From Bacillota bacterium (GTDB taxonomy: Bacteria > Bacillota > Bacilli > Alicyclobacillales > Alicyclobacillaceae): 43,834 bases of DNA. The stretch spans positions 1-43,834 of the forward strand of contig JAJZAV010000003.1 in the NCBI GenBank assembly GCA_021799255.1, given 5' to 3'. The stretch's first letter is position 1. Each line of letters begins with the position of its first letter. The position numbers and the translations under genes were made by a program. Of the stretch, positions 11,024 through 21,705 are shown in pieces. A model generated the notes under the pieces. It was not told the DNA's origin, ran no database searches, and was given only the letters and a program-made list of their open reading frames with translations.

Positions 11024-12163
11024 GTGATACGAGTCGCCATTATAGGGACGGGAGCCATCGCACCCGCGCATGGCGAAGCCTACCGAACGTTTGCACAGAG
11101 ATGCGAAATCGTGGCGGTCTGTGACATCTTTCCTGAAAAGGCGCGCAAGTTTGCCGAACGATTCGGCACATCGATTCGCGTGGTGGAAGACTACAGGATG
11201 CTCCTTGGCGACGAGGATATCGATCTCGTTTCCGTCTGTACACCTCCCTACACGCACGCTTCGATTGCAATCGACTTTCTCTTAGCTGGAAAGCACGTTC
11301 TCGTTGAGAAACCGATGGCCGCGTCGCTGGAAGAATGCGATGAGATGCTCTCAGCCAAAGAGAAAAGCGGGCGAATCCTGTCCGTCGTGGCGCAGAACCG
11401 TTTTCGCACCGACATGATGAAGCTGAAGGGCGTGCTCGACTCGGGGGTCGCGGGCGAGATTGTCCACGCACAGGTGGATTCCTACTGGTGGCGTGGGCAT
11501 TCCTACTACGATCTGTGGTGGCGCGGCACGTGGGAACGCGAAGGCGGAGGGTGCACGCTCAATCATGCGGTTCATCACCTCGATGCATTGCAGTGGATGA
11601 TGGGTATGCCCACCGAAGTCGTGGCGACCATGGGGAATGTATCTCACGACAACGCAGAAGTCGAGGATATTTCCATTGCCCTGCTTCGTTTCGCGAACGG
11701 TGCGCTCGGCCAAGCGACGAGCTCGGTGGTCCATCACGGGCAGGAGCAGCAGATGATCTTCCAGGGGAAAAACGCGCGCGTCTCGGTGCCATGGAAGCTG
11801 TTCGCTTCGACATCGAAGCCCAATGGGTTCCCGGAGGAGGATGTGGCCAAGGAAAACGAGATCAACACGTTGTACGAGTCGCTGCCGGAGGTTCCTTACG
11901 AGCGGCACATTGGCCAAATCGACAATCTGCTCACCGCCATCGAAACGGGCAATCCCGTACTCGTGGACGGCGCAGAGGGTCGAAACACCCTCGAACTCAT
12001 CACGGCCATCTACAAGTCGGCCACGACGGCCAGAGCTGTCCCTCTTCCCCTTCATTCCGACGATCCGTTCTATCGGCGGGAATCGATGCTTTCTCACTCC
12101 ATTCACTTTTACGAGAAGTCGACTTCCGTGAATGAATTTTCCTCAAACGAAATTACTAGTTAG
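11024..12163 (+). CDS. Gfo/Idh/MocA-family oxidoreductase
   Basis: Rossmann IRVAIIGTGAIAPAHGEAYRTF, HVLVEKPMAASLEECDEM; GTG start at 11024 chosen as the Rossmann strand begins there. Confidence 0.9.
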   Translation: MIRVAIIGTGAIAPAHGEAYRTFAQRCEIVAVCDIFPEKARKFAERFGTSIRVVEDYRMLLGDEDIDLVSVCTPPYTHASIAIDFLLAGKHVLVEKPMAASLEECDEMLSAKEKSGRILSVVAQNRFRTDMMKLKGVLDSGVAGEIVHAQVDSYWWRGHSYYDLWWRGTWEREGGGCTLNHAVHHLDALQWMMGMPTEVVATMGNVSHDNAEVEDISIALLRFANGALGQATSSVVHHGQEQQMIFQGKNARVSVPWKLFASTSKPNGFPEEDVAKENEINTLYESLPEVPYERHIGQIDNLLTAIETGNPVLVDGAEGRNTLELITAIYKSATTARAVPLPLHSDDPFYRRESMLSHSIHFYEKSTSVNEFSSNEITS

Positions 12164-12193
12164 ATCAAGACTATCACTGAAATTAAAATTGTG

Positions 12194-12199
12194 TATAAT
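12194..12199 (+). promoter_or_regulatory. Candidate -10 box upstream of the second Gfo/Idh/MocA gene
   Basis: TATAAT in an AT-rich intergenic segment; no strong -35. Confidence 0.35.
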
Positions 12200-12277
12200 G
12201 TTCAGAAGATTGTCGGTGGAATGTCGCGCTGCGTTTGCATGCCTGCGCGGCGCTTCCCATGACAAGGAGGAGTCAGC

Positions 12278-13360
12278 ATGAGTTTAACAGACGGAATGAA
12301 TTACGCGCCCAAAGGCAAGCCCAATCCCGTGTGTGAACCAGGAGAGTTCGTCATCGCAGCGGTCGGTTTGGATCACGGACACATCAACGGAATGTGCAAC
12401 GGTCTCACGGAGGCTGGCGCCACGGTGAAGTGGGTTTTTGATCCTGACCCTGCCAAGGTCGATGGTTTCCTGAAAGCGTATCCCACGGCACGCGCTGCGA
12501 GGTCCGAACAAGAGGTTCTGCAGGATCCCGAAGTTCGGCTCGTGGCGGGGGCCAAGATCACTTCGGAGCGGGCCGCGCTGGGAGTTCGTGTGATGGAGCA
12601 CGGCAAGGATTACTTCACCGATAAGGCTCCCCTCACCACGTTGGAGCAACTAGCACAAGCCAAGCAGACGGTGGAGAAGACCGGAAAGAAGTACGCGGTC
12701 TATTACAGCGAACGCCTGCACGTCGAGAGTGCTGTGTTCGCCGGACAGCTCATCGACGACGGGGCCATCGGACGCGTGATTCAAGTCATCGGGACGGGTC
12801 CCCATCAGTTGCGCGCAGAGAATCGCCCGGATTGGTTCTTCAAAAAGGAACAGTATGGAGGCATTCTCTGCGACATTGGGAGCCATCAGATTGAGCAATT
12901 CCTGTATTACACCGGGGCGAAGGACGCCACTATCGCGCACAGCAAGGTAGGCAACTACGCTCATCCGCAGTATCCGGAGCTGGAAGACTTCGGCGATGCC
13001 ACCTTGATTGGCGATAACGGGGCAACCGGCTACTTTCGCGTCGATTGGTTCACTCCCGACGGACTCGGTATGTGGGGTGATGGGCGCACGTTCATCCTTG
13101 GAACCAAAGGATACATTGAACTGCGCAAATACATCGACATCGCTCGCGACGAAGGAAACCAGGTGTATCTCGTCAACCAGGAAGGCACCTATCGCATTCC
13201 GGTAAAAGGGAAGGTTGGATATCCGTACTTCGGCCAGTTGATTCTCGACTGCCTGAACGGAACGGAAAATGCCATGACGCAGGAACACGCGTTCAAGGCC
13301 GCAGAGCTCTGCGTCATCGCGGAGCGAGAAGCCATTCGAATCCAGGGAGGGACATCATGA
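12278..13360 (+). CDS. Gfo/Idh/MocA-family oxidoreductase
   Basis: VIAAVGLDHGHINGMCNGL N-terminus, FTDKAPLTTLEQL (EKP-equivalent), ICDIGSHQIEQFLYYTG; AAGGAGGAG RBS. Confidence 0.86.
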   Translation: MSLTDGMNYAPKGKPNPVCEPGEFVIAAVGLDHGHINGMCNGLTEAGATVKWVFDPDPAKVDGFLKAYPTARAARSEQEVLQDPEVRLVAGAKITSERAALGVRVMEHGKDYFTDKAPLTTLEQLAQAKQTVEKTGKKYAVYYSERLHVESAVFAGQLIDDGAIGRVIQVIGTGPHQLRAENRPDWFFKKEQYGGILCDIGSHQIEQFLYYTGAKDATIAHSKVGNYAHPQYPELEDFGDATLIGDNGATGYFRVDWFTPDGLGMWGDGRTFILGTKGYIELRKYIDIARDEGNQVYLVNQEGTYRIPVKGKVGYPYFGQLILDCLNGTENAMTQEHAFKAAELCVIAEREAIRIQGGTS

Positions 13361-14820
13361 CGAATTTCAATCAACTTACCATGGCAAGCCAACACTATCG
13401 CTATCTTCTCGACGGGCAATGGTGCGAACCAGGAACCGGAGATTACGAGGCCATCCGTGCGCCGTACGACGACTCTCTCGTAGGATATCTGCCACTCATG
13501 ACTCAAGAGGAGGCCGGGAGGGCCATTGCGGGGGCCAAGAAGGCGCAACCAGAATGGGCGGCTGCGCCTGTCAATGAGAGGTCTCGCATTCTATTCCGAG
13601 CCGCCGACATATTGGAGGAGCGAGCCACCGAAATTGGATCCGTCTTAATGAAAGAGATCGCGAAGAAGCGCGGTTCCGCCATCGATGAGGTGAAACGCAC
13701 AGCCGACTTTATTCGGTATACGGCAGAGGAAGGAAAGCGCATCGTCGGTGAGACGTTGCACGGCGACTCCTTCCCTGGTTTCGACAGGCGAAAGGTGTCC
13801 GTCGTGCACAGGGTGCCTCTCGGAGTCGTGCTCGCTATCTCGCCGTTCAACTACCCGATTAACCTAGCTGCCTCCAAAATTGCTCCGGCCTTGGTGACCG
13901 GCAATACGGTCGTGTTCAAGCCGGCGACGCAGGGAGCCATCAGCGGACTGCTGCTGGTGGCGGCTTTCGCCGATGCCGGTCTGCCGGCCGGGGTGCTCAA
14001 TACCGTGGTGGGTCGCGGTTCCGTGATTGGCGACTATCTGGTTCAACACCCCGACATCTCGATGATCACGTTCACCGGAGGATCCGTGAACGGAGCGCGA
14101 ATCGCAAAACAGGCCGGCATGATCCCGATGGTGATGGAACTTGGCGGAAAGGATGCGGCGATAGTGCTTCCCGACGCCGACTTGGATGTGGTCGCGAAGC
14201 ACATTGTTTCTGGGGCGTTCAGCTACTCGGGACAGCGTTGCACCGCGGTGAAGCGCATCCTGGTCATGGATTCCATCGCCGACGAACTGATTAAGCGACT
14301 GGTACCCCTTGTTGAAAAGCTATCCATCGGGAACCCGGAAGAGAATGCGGACATTACCCCGCTGATTAACGATTCATCCGCAGACTACGTCGCAGGGTTG
14401 ATTGATGACGCCGTCCTTAAGGGAGCCCAACTCTTGACCGGAGGGCACCGCGACGGAAGGCTCATCCATCCGACGCTGCTCGACGCTGTGACGGTAGACA
14501 TGCGAATCGCGTGGGAGGAACCGTTTGGTCCCGCCCTGCCGATTCTTCGAGTAAGCTCCGAACAAGAGGCCATTGACATCGCCAACGCGAGCGAGTATGG
14601 GCTCCAGTCCAGCATTTTTACCAAGGACATCGAGGCAGCGTTTCGGATTGCCAACCAGCTCGAGGTCGGCACGGTTCAAATCAATGGGAGAACGGAACGT
14701 GGGCCGGACCATTTTCCGTTTATGGGAGTGAAGTCGAGCGGCATGGGGACGCAAGGCATTGCGTACAGCATTCAGTCCATGACGCGTCAGAAATCGACGG
14801 TGATCAACCTCTCGGAGTAG
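13357..14820 (+). CDS. Aldehyde dehydrogenase, GapN/ALDH11-like
   Basis: ISPFNYPINLAASKIAPAL, MELGGKDAAIVLPDADLD, SYSGQRCTAVKRILV; overlaps the upstream stop codon. Confidence 0.9.
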   Translation: MTNFNQLTMASQHYRYLLDGQWCEPGTGDYEAIRAPYDDSLVGYLPLMTQEEAGRAIAGAKKAQPEWAAAPVNERSRILFRAADILEERATEIGSVLMKEIAKKRGSAIDEVKRTADFIRYTAEEGKRIVGETLHGDSFPGFDRRKVSVVHRVPLGVVLAISPFNYPINLAASKIAPALVTGNTVVFKPATQGAISGLLLVAAFADAGLPAGVLNTVVGRGSVIGDYLVQHPDISMITFTGGSVNGARIAKQAGMIPMVMELGGKDAAIVLPDADLDVVAKHIVSGAFSYSGQRCTAVKRILVMDSIADELIKRLVPLVEKLSIGNPEENADITPLINDSSADYVAGLIDDAVLKGAQLLTGGHRDGRLIHPTLLDAVTVDMRIAWEEPFGPALPILRVSSEQEAIDIANASEYGLQSSIFTKDIEAAFRIANQLEVGTVQINGRTERGPDHFPFMGVKSSGMGTQGIAYSIQSMTRQKSTVINLSE

Positions 14821-14919
14821 CGGTGGTCCCGCCCGGCGGCCTACCTTATCATGGGTTGGCACGAGCACAATCGAAGACAGCGAGAATTACACTCATAGGA
14901 TTCAAGGGAGGAAGTTTTC

Positions 14920-17022
14920 TTGGCAGGCAATCAATCGGTGGATCCAATCTACGAGACCAACCCCATGTATTCGGCGTGGCTCCAATACCGCCCCATCGAA
15001 GACGACACGAGGCTTTCGCTGTACCGCGAGTGGTGCCGACACGTCGTGTTCTTGGGGCACACGCCTGGATCCACCATCATGCGAGCGGCGAAGCGCGAGC
15101 TATCCATAGGTCTGCAATCGATGCTCAAAAGCGAGATCGCGTTTTCCGAGAGCGCACCGGCAACCCGTCACATCGCGGTGGGAACCTTGACCGTCGAAGA
15201 CGCGAAGCAGGAAGGACTCGACGCCGAGAGATTTGCTTCGCTTGCGGCCGATGGGTATGCCATTGCGACAACGGAGAGCGGGGGGACTTCACGGGTTCTC
15301 ATCGCCGGGCGAAACGACGCGGGGACACTCTACGGGGTATTTCACTTGCTGCGACTTTTAAACGGAGGGAACTTCCTCGAAGAACTCAGCGTTTACGAGG
15401 CGTCGAAGAACGCGCTCCGAATGCTGAATCATTGGGACAACATGGATGGAAGCATCGAGAGGGGATACGCGGGGAAGTCGATTTTCTATCGAGATGGGCA
15501 CATTGTGGCAAACTTGACTCGAATCCGCGACTACGCGAGACTGCTCGCCTCCGTGGGACTGAACGCCATCTCCGTGAACAACGTGAACGTCCACTCGGTG
15601 GAAACGCGACTGATTACCGATGAGGTACTGCCCGATGTGGCCCGTTTGGCGAACGTGTTTCGCGAGTACGGGATCCGCCTGTTCCTGTCGGTGAATTTTG
15701 CAAGTCCTATAGAAATTGGTGGCATGAATACGGCCGATCCGGTGGATCCGAGCGTTCTGGGGTGGTGGAAGGAACGAGTCCAGCGCATCTATCGGCACAT
15801 CCCGGATTTTGGTGGCGTTGTGGTGAAGGCGGACTCTGAGTTTCGTCCGGGCCCGTTCACGTACGGCCGAAACCACGTGGACGGGGCCAACATGTTTGCC
15901 GATGCGTTGAAGGACTTCGGTGGCGTCGTTGTCTGGAGGTGTTTCGTGTACAACTGTCTTCAGGACTGGCGGGACAGGTCCACGGACAGGGCGCGAGCGG
16001 CTTACGATCACTTCAAACCTCTTGACGGAGGTTTTCGCGAAAACGTGATTCTGCAGATCAAGAATGGACCGATGGACTTCCAGGTCCGAGAACCCGTGTC
16101 CCCGCTTTTCGGCGCGTTGACGCGCACAAATCAGATGCTGGAACTGCAAGTGACCCAGGAATACACGGGTCAGCAGAAGCACCTGTGCTACCTCGTTCCT
16201 CAGTGGAAGGAAGTTTTGGAGTTCGACACGTTCGCGAAGGGCGAAGGATCCCTCGTGTCGCGAGTCGCGGACGGCTCGCTGTTCGGCAGGCCGATTGGCG
16301 GAATCGCCGCAGTTTCGAACGTGGGGGACGACGAAAATTGGACGGGACATCCTTTGGCTCAGGCCAACTTGTACGGATATGGGAGACTTGCGTGGAATCC
16401 GGACCTTTCAGCCGAACAGATCACTGACGAATGGATATCGATGACGTTCGCAGCAAAGGATTCCACCCGTCGCGTGATGTCCAGAATTCTGCTGTCGTCG
16501 TGGTCCGTCTACGAGAGCTACACGGCTCCGCTCGGCGTTGGGTGGATGGTAAATCCGGGGCATCACTATGGACCAAACGTCGACGGCTACGAATACTCCA
16601 AGTGGGGAACGTACCATTTTGCGGATTGCAGAGGCATCGGAGTGGATAGGACGGAGAACACCGGCACGGGCTACACGGCGCAGTATCATTCACCGCATAG
16701 GGAACGATTCGAGTCGCTGTCAACGTGCCCCGACGAATTCGTCCTGTTCTTTCATCACGTGCCGTACACCCATCGGTTACACTCCGGAAAAACGGTGATT
16801 CAACACATCTACGATTCGCATTTCGAAGGCGTGGAACAAGCAGAAACCCTAAGGCTCTCTTGGGAATCTCTGCAGGGTAACATCGATGAGACGTGGTACC
16901 AAGCGACCCTTCGCCGACTGGACGTCCAAGTGGAACATTCGAAAGAGTGGCGCGATCAAATCAATACGTATTTCTACAGAAAGTCCGGCATCCCCGACGA
17001 AAAGGACCGAACCATCTACTGA
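14920..17022 (+). CDS. aguA: GH67 alpha-glucuronidase
   Basis: [89 protein letters not shown] start with GGGAGGAAG RBS; no signal peptide. Confidence 0.95.
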   Translation: MAGNQSVDPIYETNPMYSAWLQYRPIEDDTRLSLYREWCRHVVFLGHTPGSTIMRAAKRELSIGLQSMLKSEIAFSESAPATRHIAVGTLTVEDAKQEGLDAERFASLAADGYAIATTESGGTSRVLIAGRNDAGTLYGVFHLLRLLNGGNFLEELSVYEASKNALRMLNHWDNMDGSIERGYAGKSIFYRDGHIVANLTRIRDYARLLASVGLNAISVNNVNVHSVETRLITDEVLPDVARLANVFREYGIRLFLSVNFASPIEIGGMNTADPVDPSVLGWWKERVQRIYRHIPDFGGVVVKADSEFRPGPFTYGRNHVDGANMFADALKDFGGVVVWRCFVYNCLQDWRDRSTDRARAAYDHFKPLDGGFRENVILQIKNGPMDFQVREPVSPLFGALTRTNQMLELQVTQEYTGQQKHLCYLVPQWKEVLEFDTFAKGEGSLVSRVADGSLFGRPIGGIAAVSNVGDDENWTGHPLAQANLYGYGRLAWNPDLSAEQITDEWISMTFAAKDSTRRVMSRILLSSWSVYESYTAPLGVGWMVNPGHHYGPNVDGYEYSKWGTYHFADCRGIGVDRTENTGTGYTAQYHSPHRERFESLSTCPDEFVLFFHHVPYTHRLHSGKTVIQHIYDSHFEGVEQAETLRLSWESLQGNIDETWYQATLRRLDVQVEHSKEWRDQINTYFYRKSGIPDEKDRTIY

Positions 17023-17993
17023 TTCTTAATTCCGGAATCCTCCCCATAGTCCTCTACGTCCATGTTTAGGGACGCAATCTTGCGTCCCTGATCGTGGCGG
17101 AACCGATATTCGCTCGGTGACATCCCCGTCCAACGCTTGAATTGTCGACTAAACTGAGCCGTGTCAGAATAGCCGAGCAACGTAGCGATGTGCTCGATAG
17201 GCAATTCCAGCTTTCCAAGCATGGTTTTCGCGTGATTGAGCACTAATTCGGACATGTACTGTCTCGGAGACACCCCATAGACGCTGCGGAAAGTTCGGTT
17301 GCAGTAGGATGGGTGAATCCCCAACTCTTTCGCGATTTGATTAATTTGGGTGCGGTGATCCAGCGTTGCGCCATGCACGCGTACCGCATTTAGGGAAGAG
17401 AAGATCATTTCTTCAATTTGCTGCGCGAGTCGCGTGGCATGATTGTTGACGCTGTCGCTATCAAGCACCGGCAGATGCTCGCCAATCTCAGACATGAGCT
17501 TTAGAACCGCCGATTGGATCAAGAGTTGATGCGAAATGGAGATGTTGTCGTTGTCTATGGTGCGAGCGAGATCGATCAACCGCTCAATGCTCGGGCGAAG
17601 GGACGTCGCGAACGGTGAATTGGCGGGGTGTAACACGTCGTTCACCCTATCCAACAATCGAAGGAAAACCTTGTCTTCCACCATGAAATGCAGGCAAAAG
17701 TAAGTCATCCCGTCCGAAGCGCCCACTGAGCTGAAGTGTGGTGAACAGGGGCGAATGAGCATGACATCGCCGGGATGCTGGACATATTTTTGGCCATTAA
17801 TGGTCGTGATTTGTTCCCCGGCAACTACGTAATTGATTTCGTAGTGGAGATGCTCGTGCGATGGGTAACTCCAGGCGGAGTTAACTTCCCGGATATGCAT
17901 AGCAAACAGTTCCACGGTCGTGCGGATATCGGGAAGGTATTTCTCCCATATCCAGTTGGCCTGTCCAGTCGGAAGCACGTCACTCATCGCCAA
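17016..17993 (-). CDS. AraC-family transcriptional regulator with cupin-like N-terminal domain
   Basis: C-terminal double HTH ...[73 protein letters not shown]. Confidence 0.93.
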   Translation of the reverse strand: MAMSDVLPTGQANWIWEKYLPDIRTTVELFAMHIREVNSAWSYPSHEHLHYEINYVVAGEQITTINGQKYVQHPGDVMLIRPCSPHFSSVGASDGMTYFCLHFMVEDKVFLRLLDRVNDVLHPANSPFATSLRPSIERLIDLARTIDNDNISISHQLLIQSAVLKLMSEIGEHLPVLDSDSVNNHATRLAQQIEEMIFSSLNAVRVHGATLDHRTQINQIAKELGIHPSYCNRTFRSVYGVSPRQYMSELVLNHAKTMLGKLELPIEHIATLLGYSDTAQFSRQFKRWTGMSPSEYRFRHDQGRKIASLNMDVEDYGEDSGIKNQ

Positions 17994-18459
17994 TCCCCCT
18001 TACGAGTTCTCTCCTATTATAACGTGAGATCTTGTCCATCTTCCAACCTGCAGTGTCGATTTGGCAAACTGCGAGTCGAATTTGTCTATGGTGAAAGTGC
18101 TATCATCAAGCTATCATAGCCTCATTGAGGCACAAGTTTGTGAGTGTCGAAAGTAACACTCCCCTGCATCAAGGAAGGGTGATTTGGTTGGTCGCGTCTA
18201 CCCCTGAACAACGCTATTGTTCGTTCGCGTAGGGACGGGTATGTATACTAGTGCACCAGAAAGCGGTCTCAAATCTGTATTGTCACATACCTCGCTCATG
18301 TTGGTATGCAGAGCTTGTGCCGTGCCTGTAAAGGAGGTGGTGTGACTAGGACTAGACGCACTTCGCACTTCCTTGGGCCTTGTAAGGCGGTAGTACGAAT
18401 TGTTGGAGCGATTTGTGGGGGGCAGTGCACACACCAAGAGGACCACAAAACAGAAAGGG

Positions 18460-20517
18460 ATGAATGTTGTGGCCAAGTTTTCATTTAAAAAACCGCTCGC
18501 TGTCCTTATCGCGAGTGGCACCGCAGTTGGGACCCTATCGATGGGGTTCAGCGCTGCTCAAGCAGCAGCACCAGCACCGGTTACGTCCATCACAGTACCT
18601 AATCCAGCACCGACGACGCTGGATCCCGGAAACTGGGGCGGCCAAATCCTCGAGGACATGGGTTCGCTTTTCGAGGGCCTGTACGGTTACAATCAGCAGA
18701 ACCAGATTGTCCCGAAGCTCGCGACCGGATATAAGATCTCGAATAACGGACGCACTTGGACCTTTACGCTGCGCAAGAATGCCAAATGGTCCAACGGGGA
18801 CCCCGTGACCGCTCAAGACTTCGTTTTCTCGTATTTTCATCAACTAGATCCAGCCAACTCCGGCGCACAGATTTGGGACAGCGTTTTGAACGATGTCGCG
18901 AACTCCTGGGCCTACCACTATGGCGCAGCAACGAAGAGCCAGGTCGGTATCTCAGCGCCGAACAACTATACGCTGCAGATCACGACGTCCACGCCGCATG
19001 ACATCCTCGGTTTGATGGCAGTGGCTGGTTCTATGCCCATGGATCCGAACAACTTTAAACCGGGTGTATCGAATCCGCTGAGTTCCGCTAACATCATCAC
19101 CGACGGTCCCTATATGGTGAAGTCGTTCGTTCCGAACGGGACGCTCGTCATGGTGAAGAACCCGAACTATGTTGGGGCCCCTGGTGAATATAACGTCGGG
19201 AACATCCAGACCATCAATGTCATACCTGCCCCAAGCGTTCCTCTCGAGGACTTCATCTCGGGCAAATTGAATGTGGCTTTGATTGGCCAGACGTCTGACT
19301 ACAAGTACATCTTGAGTCATCCGGCATTGAAGAAGGAAATGCACTCCGAAATCACCAACCAGCTGTTCTATCTTTCCTATGACGATGCCGCTGCTCCATC
19401 GCCTCTCGACAACCTGAAGGTACGCGAAGCGATTATGATGGCCATTGACCGTTCGCCTATCGTCAACAACGTCCTGTCGGGTATGGGAACAGCTACGACC
19501 GTCTTCGGCAGCAAGTCGTGGCCCGCTTCCAAGTACGAGAAGGGGCTTCCGTACAACGTGCAGCAGGCCCAGAAATTGCTCGCTCAGGCTGGCTATCCGG
19601 GCGGCAAAGGATTCCCGACCTTACAGTTGTACTGTGAAGTACAGAGCGTACAGCCTCAAGGCGTTCCCGTAGCCGAGGCAATTCAACAAGAGTTGAAACA
19701 GAATCTTGGCATCAACTTCAAGATTACTCCGCTGGCGTCAACCCAGTATGGGTCCGTGGCGTGGAACGGCATCACCCAGGGGATTGAGCCTGGTTTGGTC
19801 GTCAACAGCGGCTTGGCCAACTGGATTGAACCGGCTCAGCTCGACATGCAGGCCAGTCAGGCAATCCTGTATCCTGGCACCTACGGATACAGCCCGGCGT
19901 TCCGTGCTCACGTCGCATCCTGGTCCGAGAGCAGTTATGCTCCGACCGACGTAAAGCTATTCGGGGATCCGAACAACGCCAAGCTCGGCACGTCTGCCAG
20001 CGACATGGTGCCTCTAAAGGCCGCGGCGCTCAAGTCCATCCAGTGGTTGGATAACTTCTATGCGCATCAGCCGGAACCGTATCGTTCCGAGTTGACCGCC
20101 GGCAGCTTGCCTCTCATGCAACAATGGTTGCAACTGTACAACGCATGGGCGAACGCCAAGACCCCGACCGACAAGCACAATGCGTTTGTGAACGCTTGGA
20201 AGTTTGTGGGCACGTACAGCACGACCGCTGGCCAGGCTACGGTTGGCGTTTACGACAAGGTGTGGTGGTACAGCCATCAGTCTAAACAGGACGCCAATTG
20301 GCAAATGTTGAAGACGGAGATGGCGGACAACACCTCCATGAGTGCGGCCGCGAAGATTGCGGGCAAGCTTGTAACTTCCATCATGCAGCAAGGCTACGCG
20401 ATGCCGCTGTTCCTGCAGGACGCCATCTACCTGGAAGACTCCAACCTCACTGGCGCACAGCCGAACGTTTGGTCGTGGGGCAACTTCTACCAGTGGCAAT
20501 ACATGAAGTCCAAATAA
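18460..20517 (+). CDS. Extracellular solute-binding protein, family 5 (peptide/oligosaccharide ABC transporter type)
   Basis: Signal peptide then LEDMGSLFEGLYGYN...PKLATGYKISNNGRTWTFTLRKNAKWSNGDPVTAQDFVFSY; ATG at about 18460 after AAAGGG. Confidence 0.88.
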   Translation: MNVVAKFSFKKPLAVLIASGTAVGTLSMGFSAAQAAAPAPVTSITVPNPAPTTLDPGNWGGQILEDMGSLFEGLYGYNQQNQIVPKLATGYKISNNGRTWTFTLRKNAKWSNGDPVTAQDFVFSYFHQLDPANSGAQIWDSVLNDVANSWAYHYGAATKSQVGISAPNNYTLQITTSTPHDILGLMAVAGSMPMDPNNFKPGVSNPLSSANIITDGPYMVKSFVPNGTLVMVKNPNYVGAPGEYNVGNIQTINVIPAPSVPLEDFISGKLNVALIGQTSDYKYILSHPALKKEMHSEITNQLFYLSYDDAAAPSPLDNLKVREAIMMAIDRSPIVNNVLSGMGTATTVFGSKSWPASKYEKGLPYNVQQAQKLLAQAGYPGGKGFPTLQLYCEVQSVQPQGVPVAEAIQQELKQNLGINFKITPLASTQYGSVAWNGITQGIEPGLVVNSGLANWIEPAQLDMQASQAILYPGTYGYSPAFRAHVASWSESSYAPTDVKLFGDPNNAKLGTSASDMVPLKAAALKSIQWLDNFYAHQPEPYRSELTAGSLPLMQQWLQLYNAWANAKTPTDKHNAFVNAWKFVGTYSTTAGQATVGVYDKVWWYSHQSKQDANWQMLKTEMADNTSMSAAAKIAGKLVTSIMQQGYAMPLFLQDAIYLEDSNLTGAQPNVWSWGNFYQWQYMKSK

Positions 20518-20538
20518 TCCGCTGGCCATCTGCTTCAA

Positions 20539-20570
20539 CAATGGGCCGTCACAACCGTGGCGGCCCATTG
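20539..20570 (+). terminator. Intrinsic terminator-like hairpin
   Basis: CAATGGGCCG...CGGCCCATTG followed by ATTTG. Confidence 0.6.
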
Positions 20571-20608
20571 ATTTGTGGTACATTCGTTTGAAAAGGAGAT
20601 GATTGACG

Positions 20609-21604
20609 ATGACTCAGGAGATTCCATCGTTGGCCAAGGTTTATGGAGACTTCTTTGCCATGGGGGCAGCGGTCAACCGTCGGACGATTGACACTCACAG
20701 CGAGCTGCTCAAAACGCATTTCAACAGCGTTACGGCCGAAAATGAAATGAAGTTCGAAAGCCTTCATAGGACGCGCGGCGATTACGATTTTTCGTCTGCG
20801 GACGCCATCGTGGATTTCGCCGTTGCCAACGGAATGAAGGTGCGGGGACACACGCTGGTATGGCACAATCAGACGCCAAAATGGGTGTTTGAGGATGCGG
20901 ATGGTCATCTGGTCCCTGGACCGGAAGTGGAACGGATTCAGAAGGAACACATGGAGACGGTGATGGGGAGATATAAGGACGTCGTCTACGCCTGGGACGT
21001 TGTCAACGAGGCCATATCGGACTCCGACGACGAATTCCTTCGAAATTCACCTTGGCTTCGGGCTTTGGGCGAAGGATTCATCGGGGATGCGTTTTTGCGG
21101 GCACACGCCATCGCGCCGGATGCAAAACTGTTTTACAACGACTACAACGAGACTCAACCCACGAAACGTGACAAGATTTACCGACTAGTCAAACAGTTGC
21201 GGAGTGAAGGCGTGCCCGTGCACGGGATTGGGATGCAGGGACACTGGGGACTCGGTGGACCATCGGTGTCCGAAATCCGCGAGGCCGTTGAGTTGTACAG
21301 CTCTCTGGGAGTGGAACTCCAAGTCACGGAATTGGACATCAGTGTCTTCGAATTCGAAGATAGACGGACGGATCTCAAGTCGCCAACCACAGAAATGATG
21401 GAAAGGTTGGCTCAGCGGTACGAGGAGATCTTCGCGTTGTTCCGTGAATACAAGTCGTCCATCACGGGCGTGACGTTTTGGGGCATTGCCGACGACAGCA
21501 CGTGGAAGGACGGGTTCCCCGTGCGAGGGCGTAAAGACTGGCCACTCCTGTTTGACGTGAATCATGAGCCTAAGGCGGCCTTCCATCGCGTCGTGAACTT
21601 CTGA
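20609..21604 (+). CDS. GH10 endo-1,4-beta-xylanase, predicted cytoplasmic
   Basis: NEMKFESLH, VRGHTLVWHNQTPKWV, WDVVNEAISD (acid/base), QVTELDIS (nucleophile), GVTFWGIADDSTW; no signal peptide. Confidence 0.96.
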   Translation: MTQEIPSLAKVYGDFFAMGAAVNRRTIDTHSELLKTHFNSVTAENEMKFESLHRTRGDYDFSSADAIVDFAVANGMKVRGHTLVWHNQTPKWVFEDADGHLVPGPEVERIQKEHMETVMGRYKDVVYAWDVVNEAISDSDDEFLRNSPWLRALGEGFIGDAFLRAHAIAPDAKLFYNDYNETQPTKRDKIYRLVKQLRSEGVPVHGIGMQGHWGLGGPSVSEIREAVELYSSLGVELQVTELDISVFEFEDRRTDLKSPTTEMMERLAQRYEEIFALFREYKSSITGVTFWGIADDSTWKDGFPVRGRKDWPLLFDVNHEPKAAFHRVVNF

Positions 21605-21705
21605 TTCTCGCGGTAGATCCTGCGTTGTTTTGCTATAATGGCCGACGTGATGGATAAACCACCGCGTGTGCCTAGGTGATGCGCCATGGAGGAAGATGGT
21701 CGGTG

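Noticed and set aside
15358-16350. 330 aa minus-strand ORF inside the GH67 gene
   Set aside because: No recognisable motifs; shadow ORF of a well-supported CDS.
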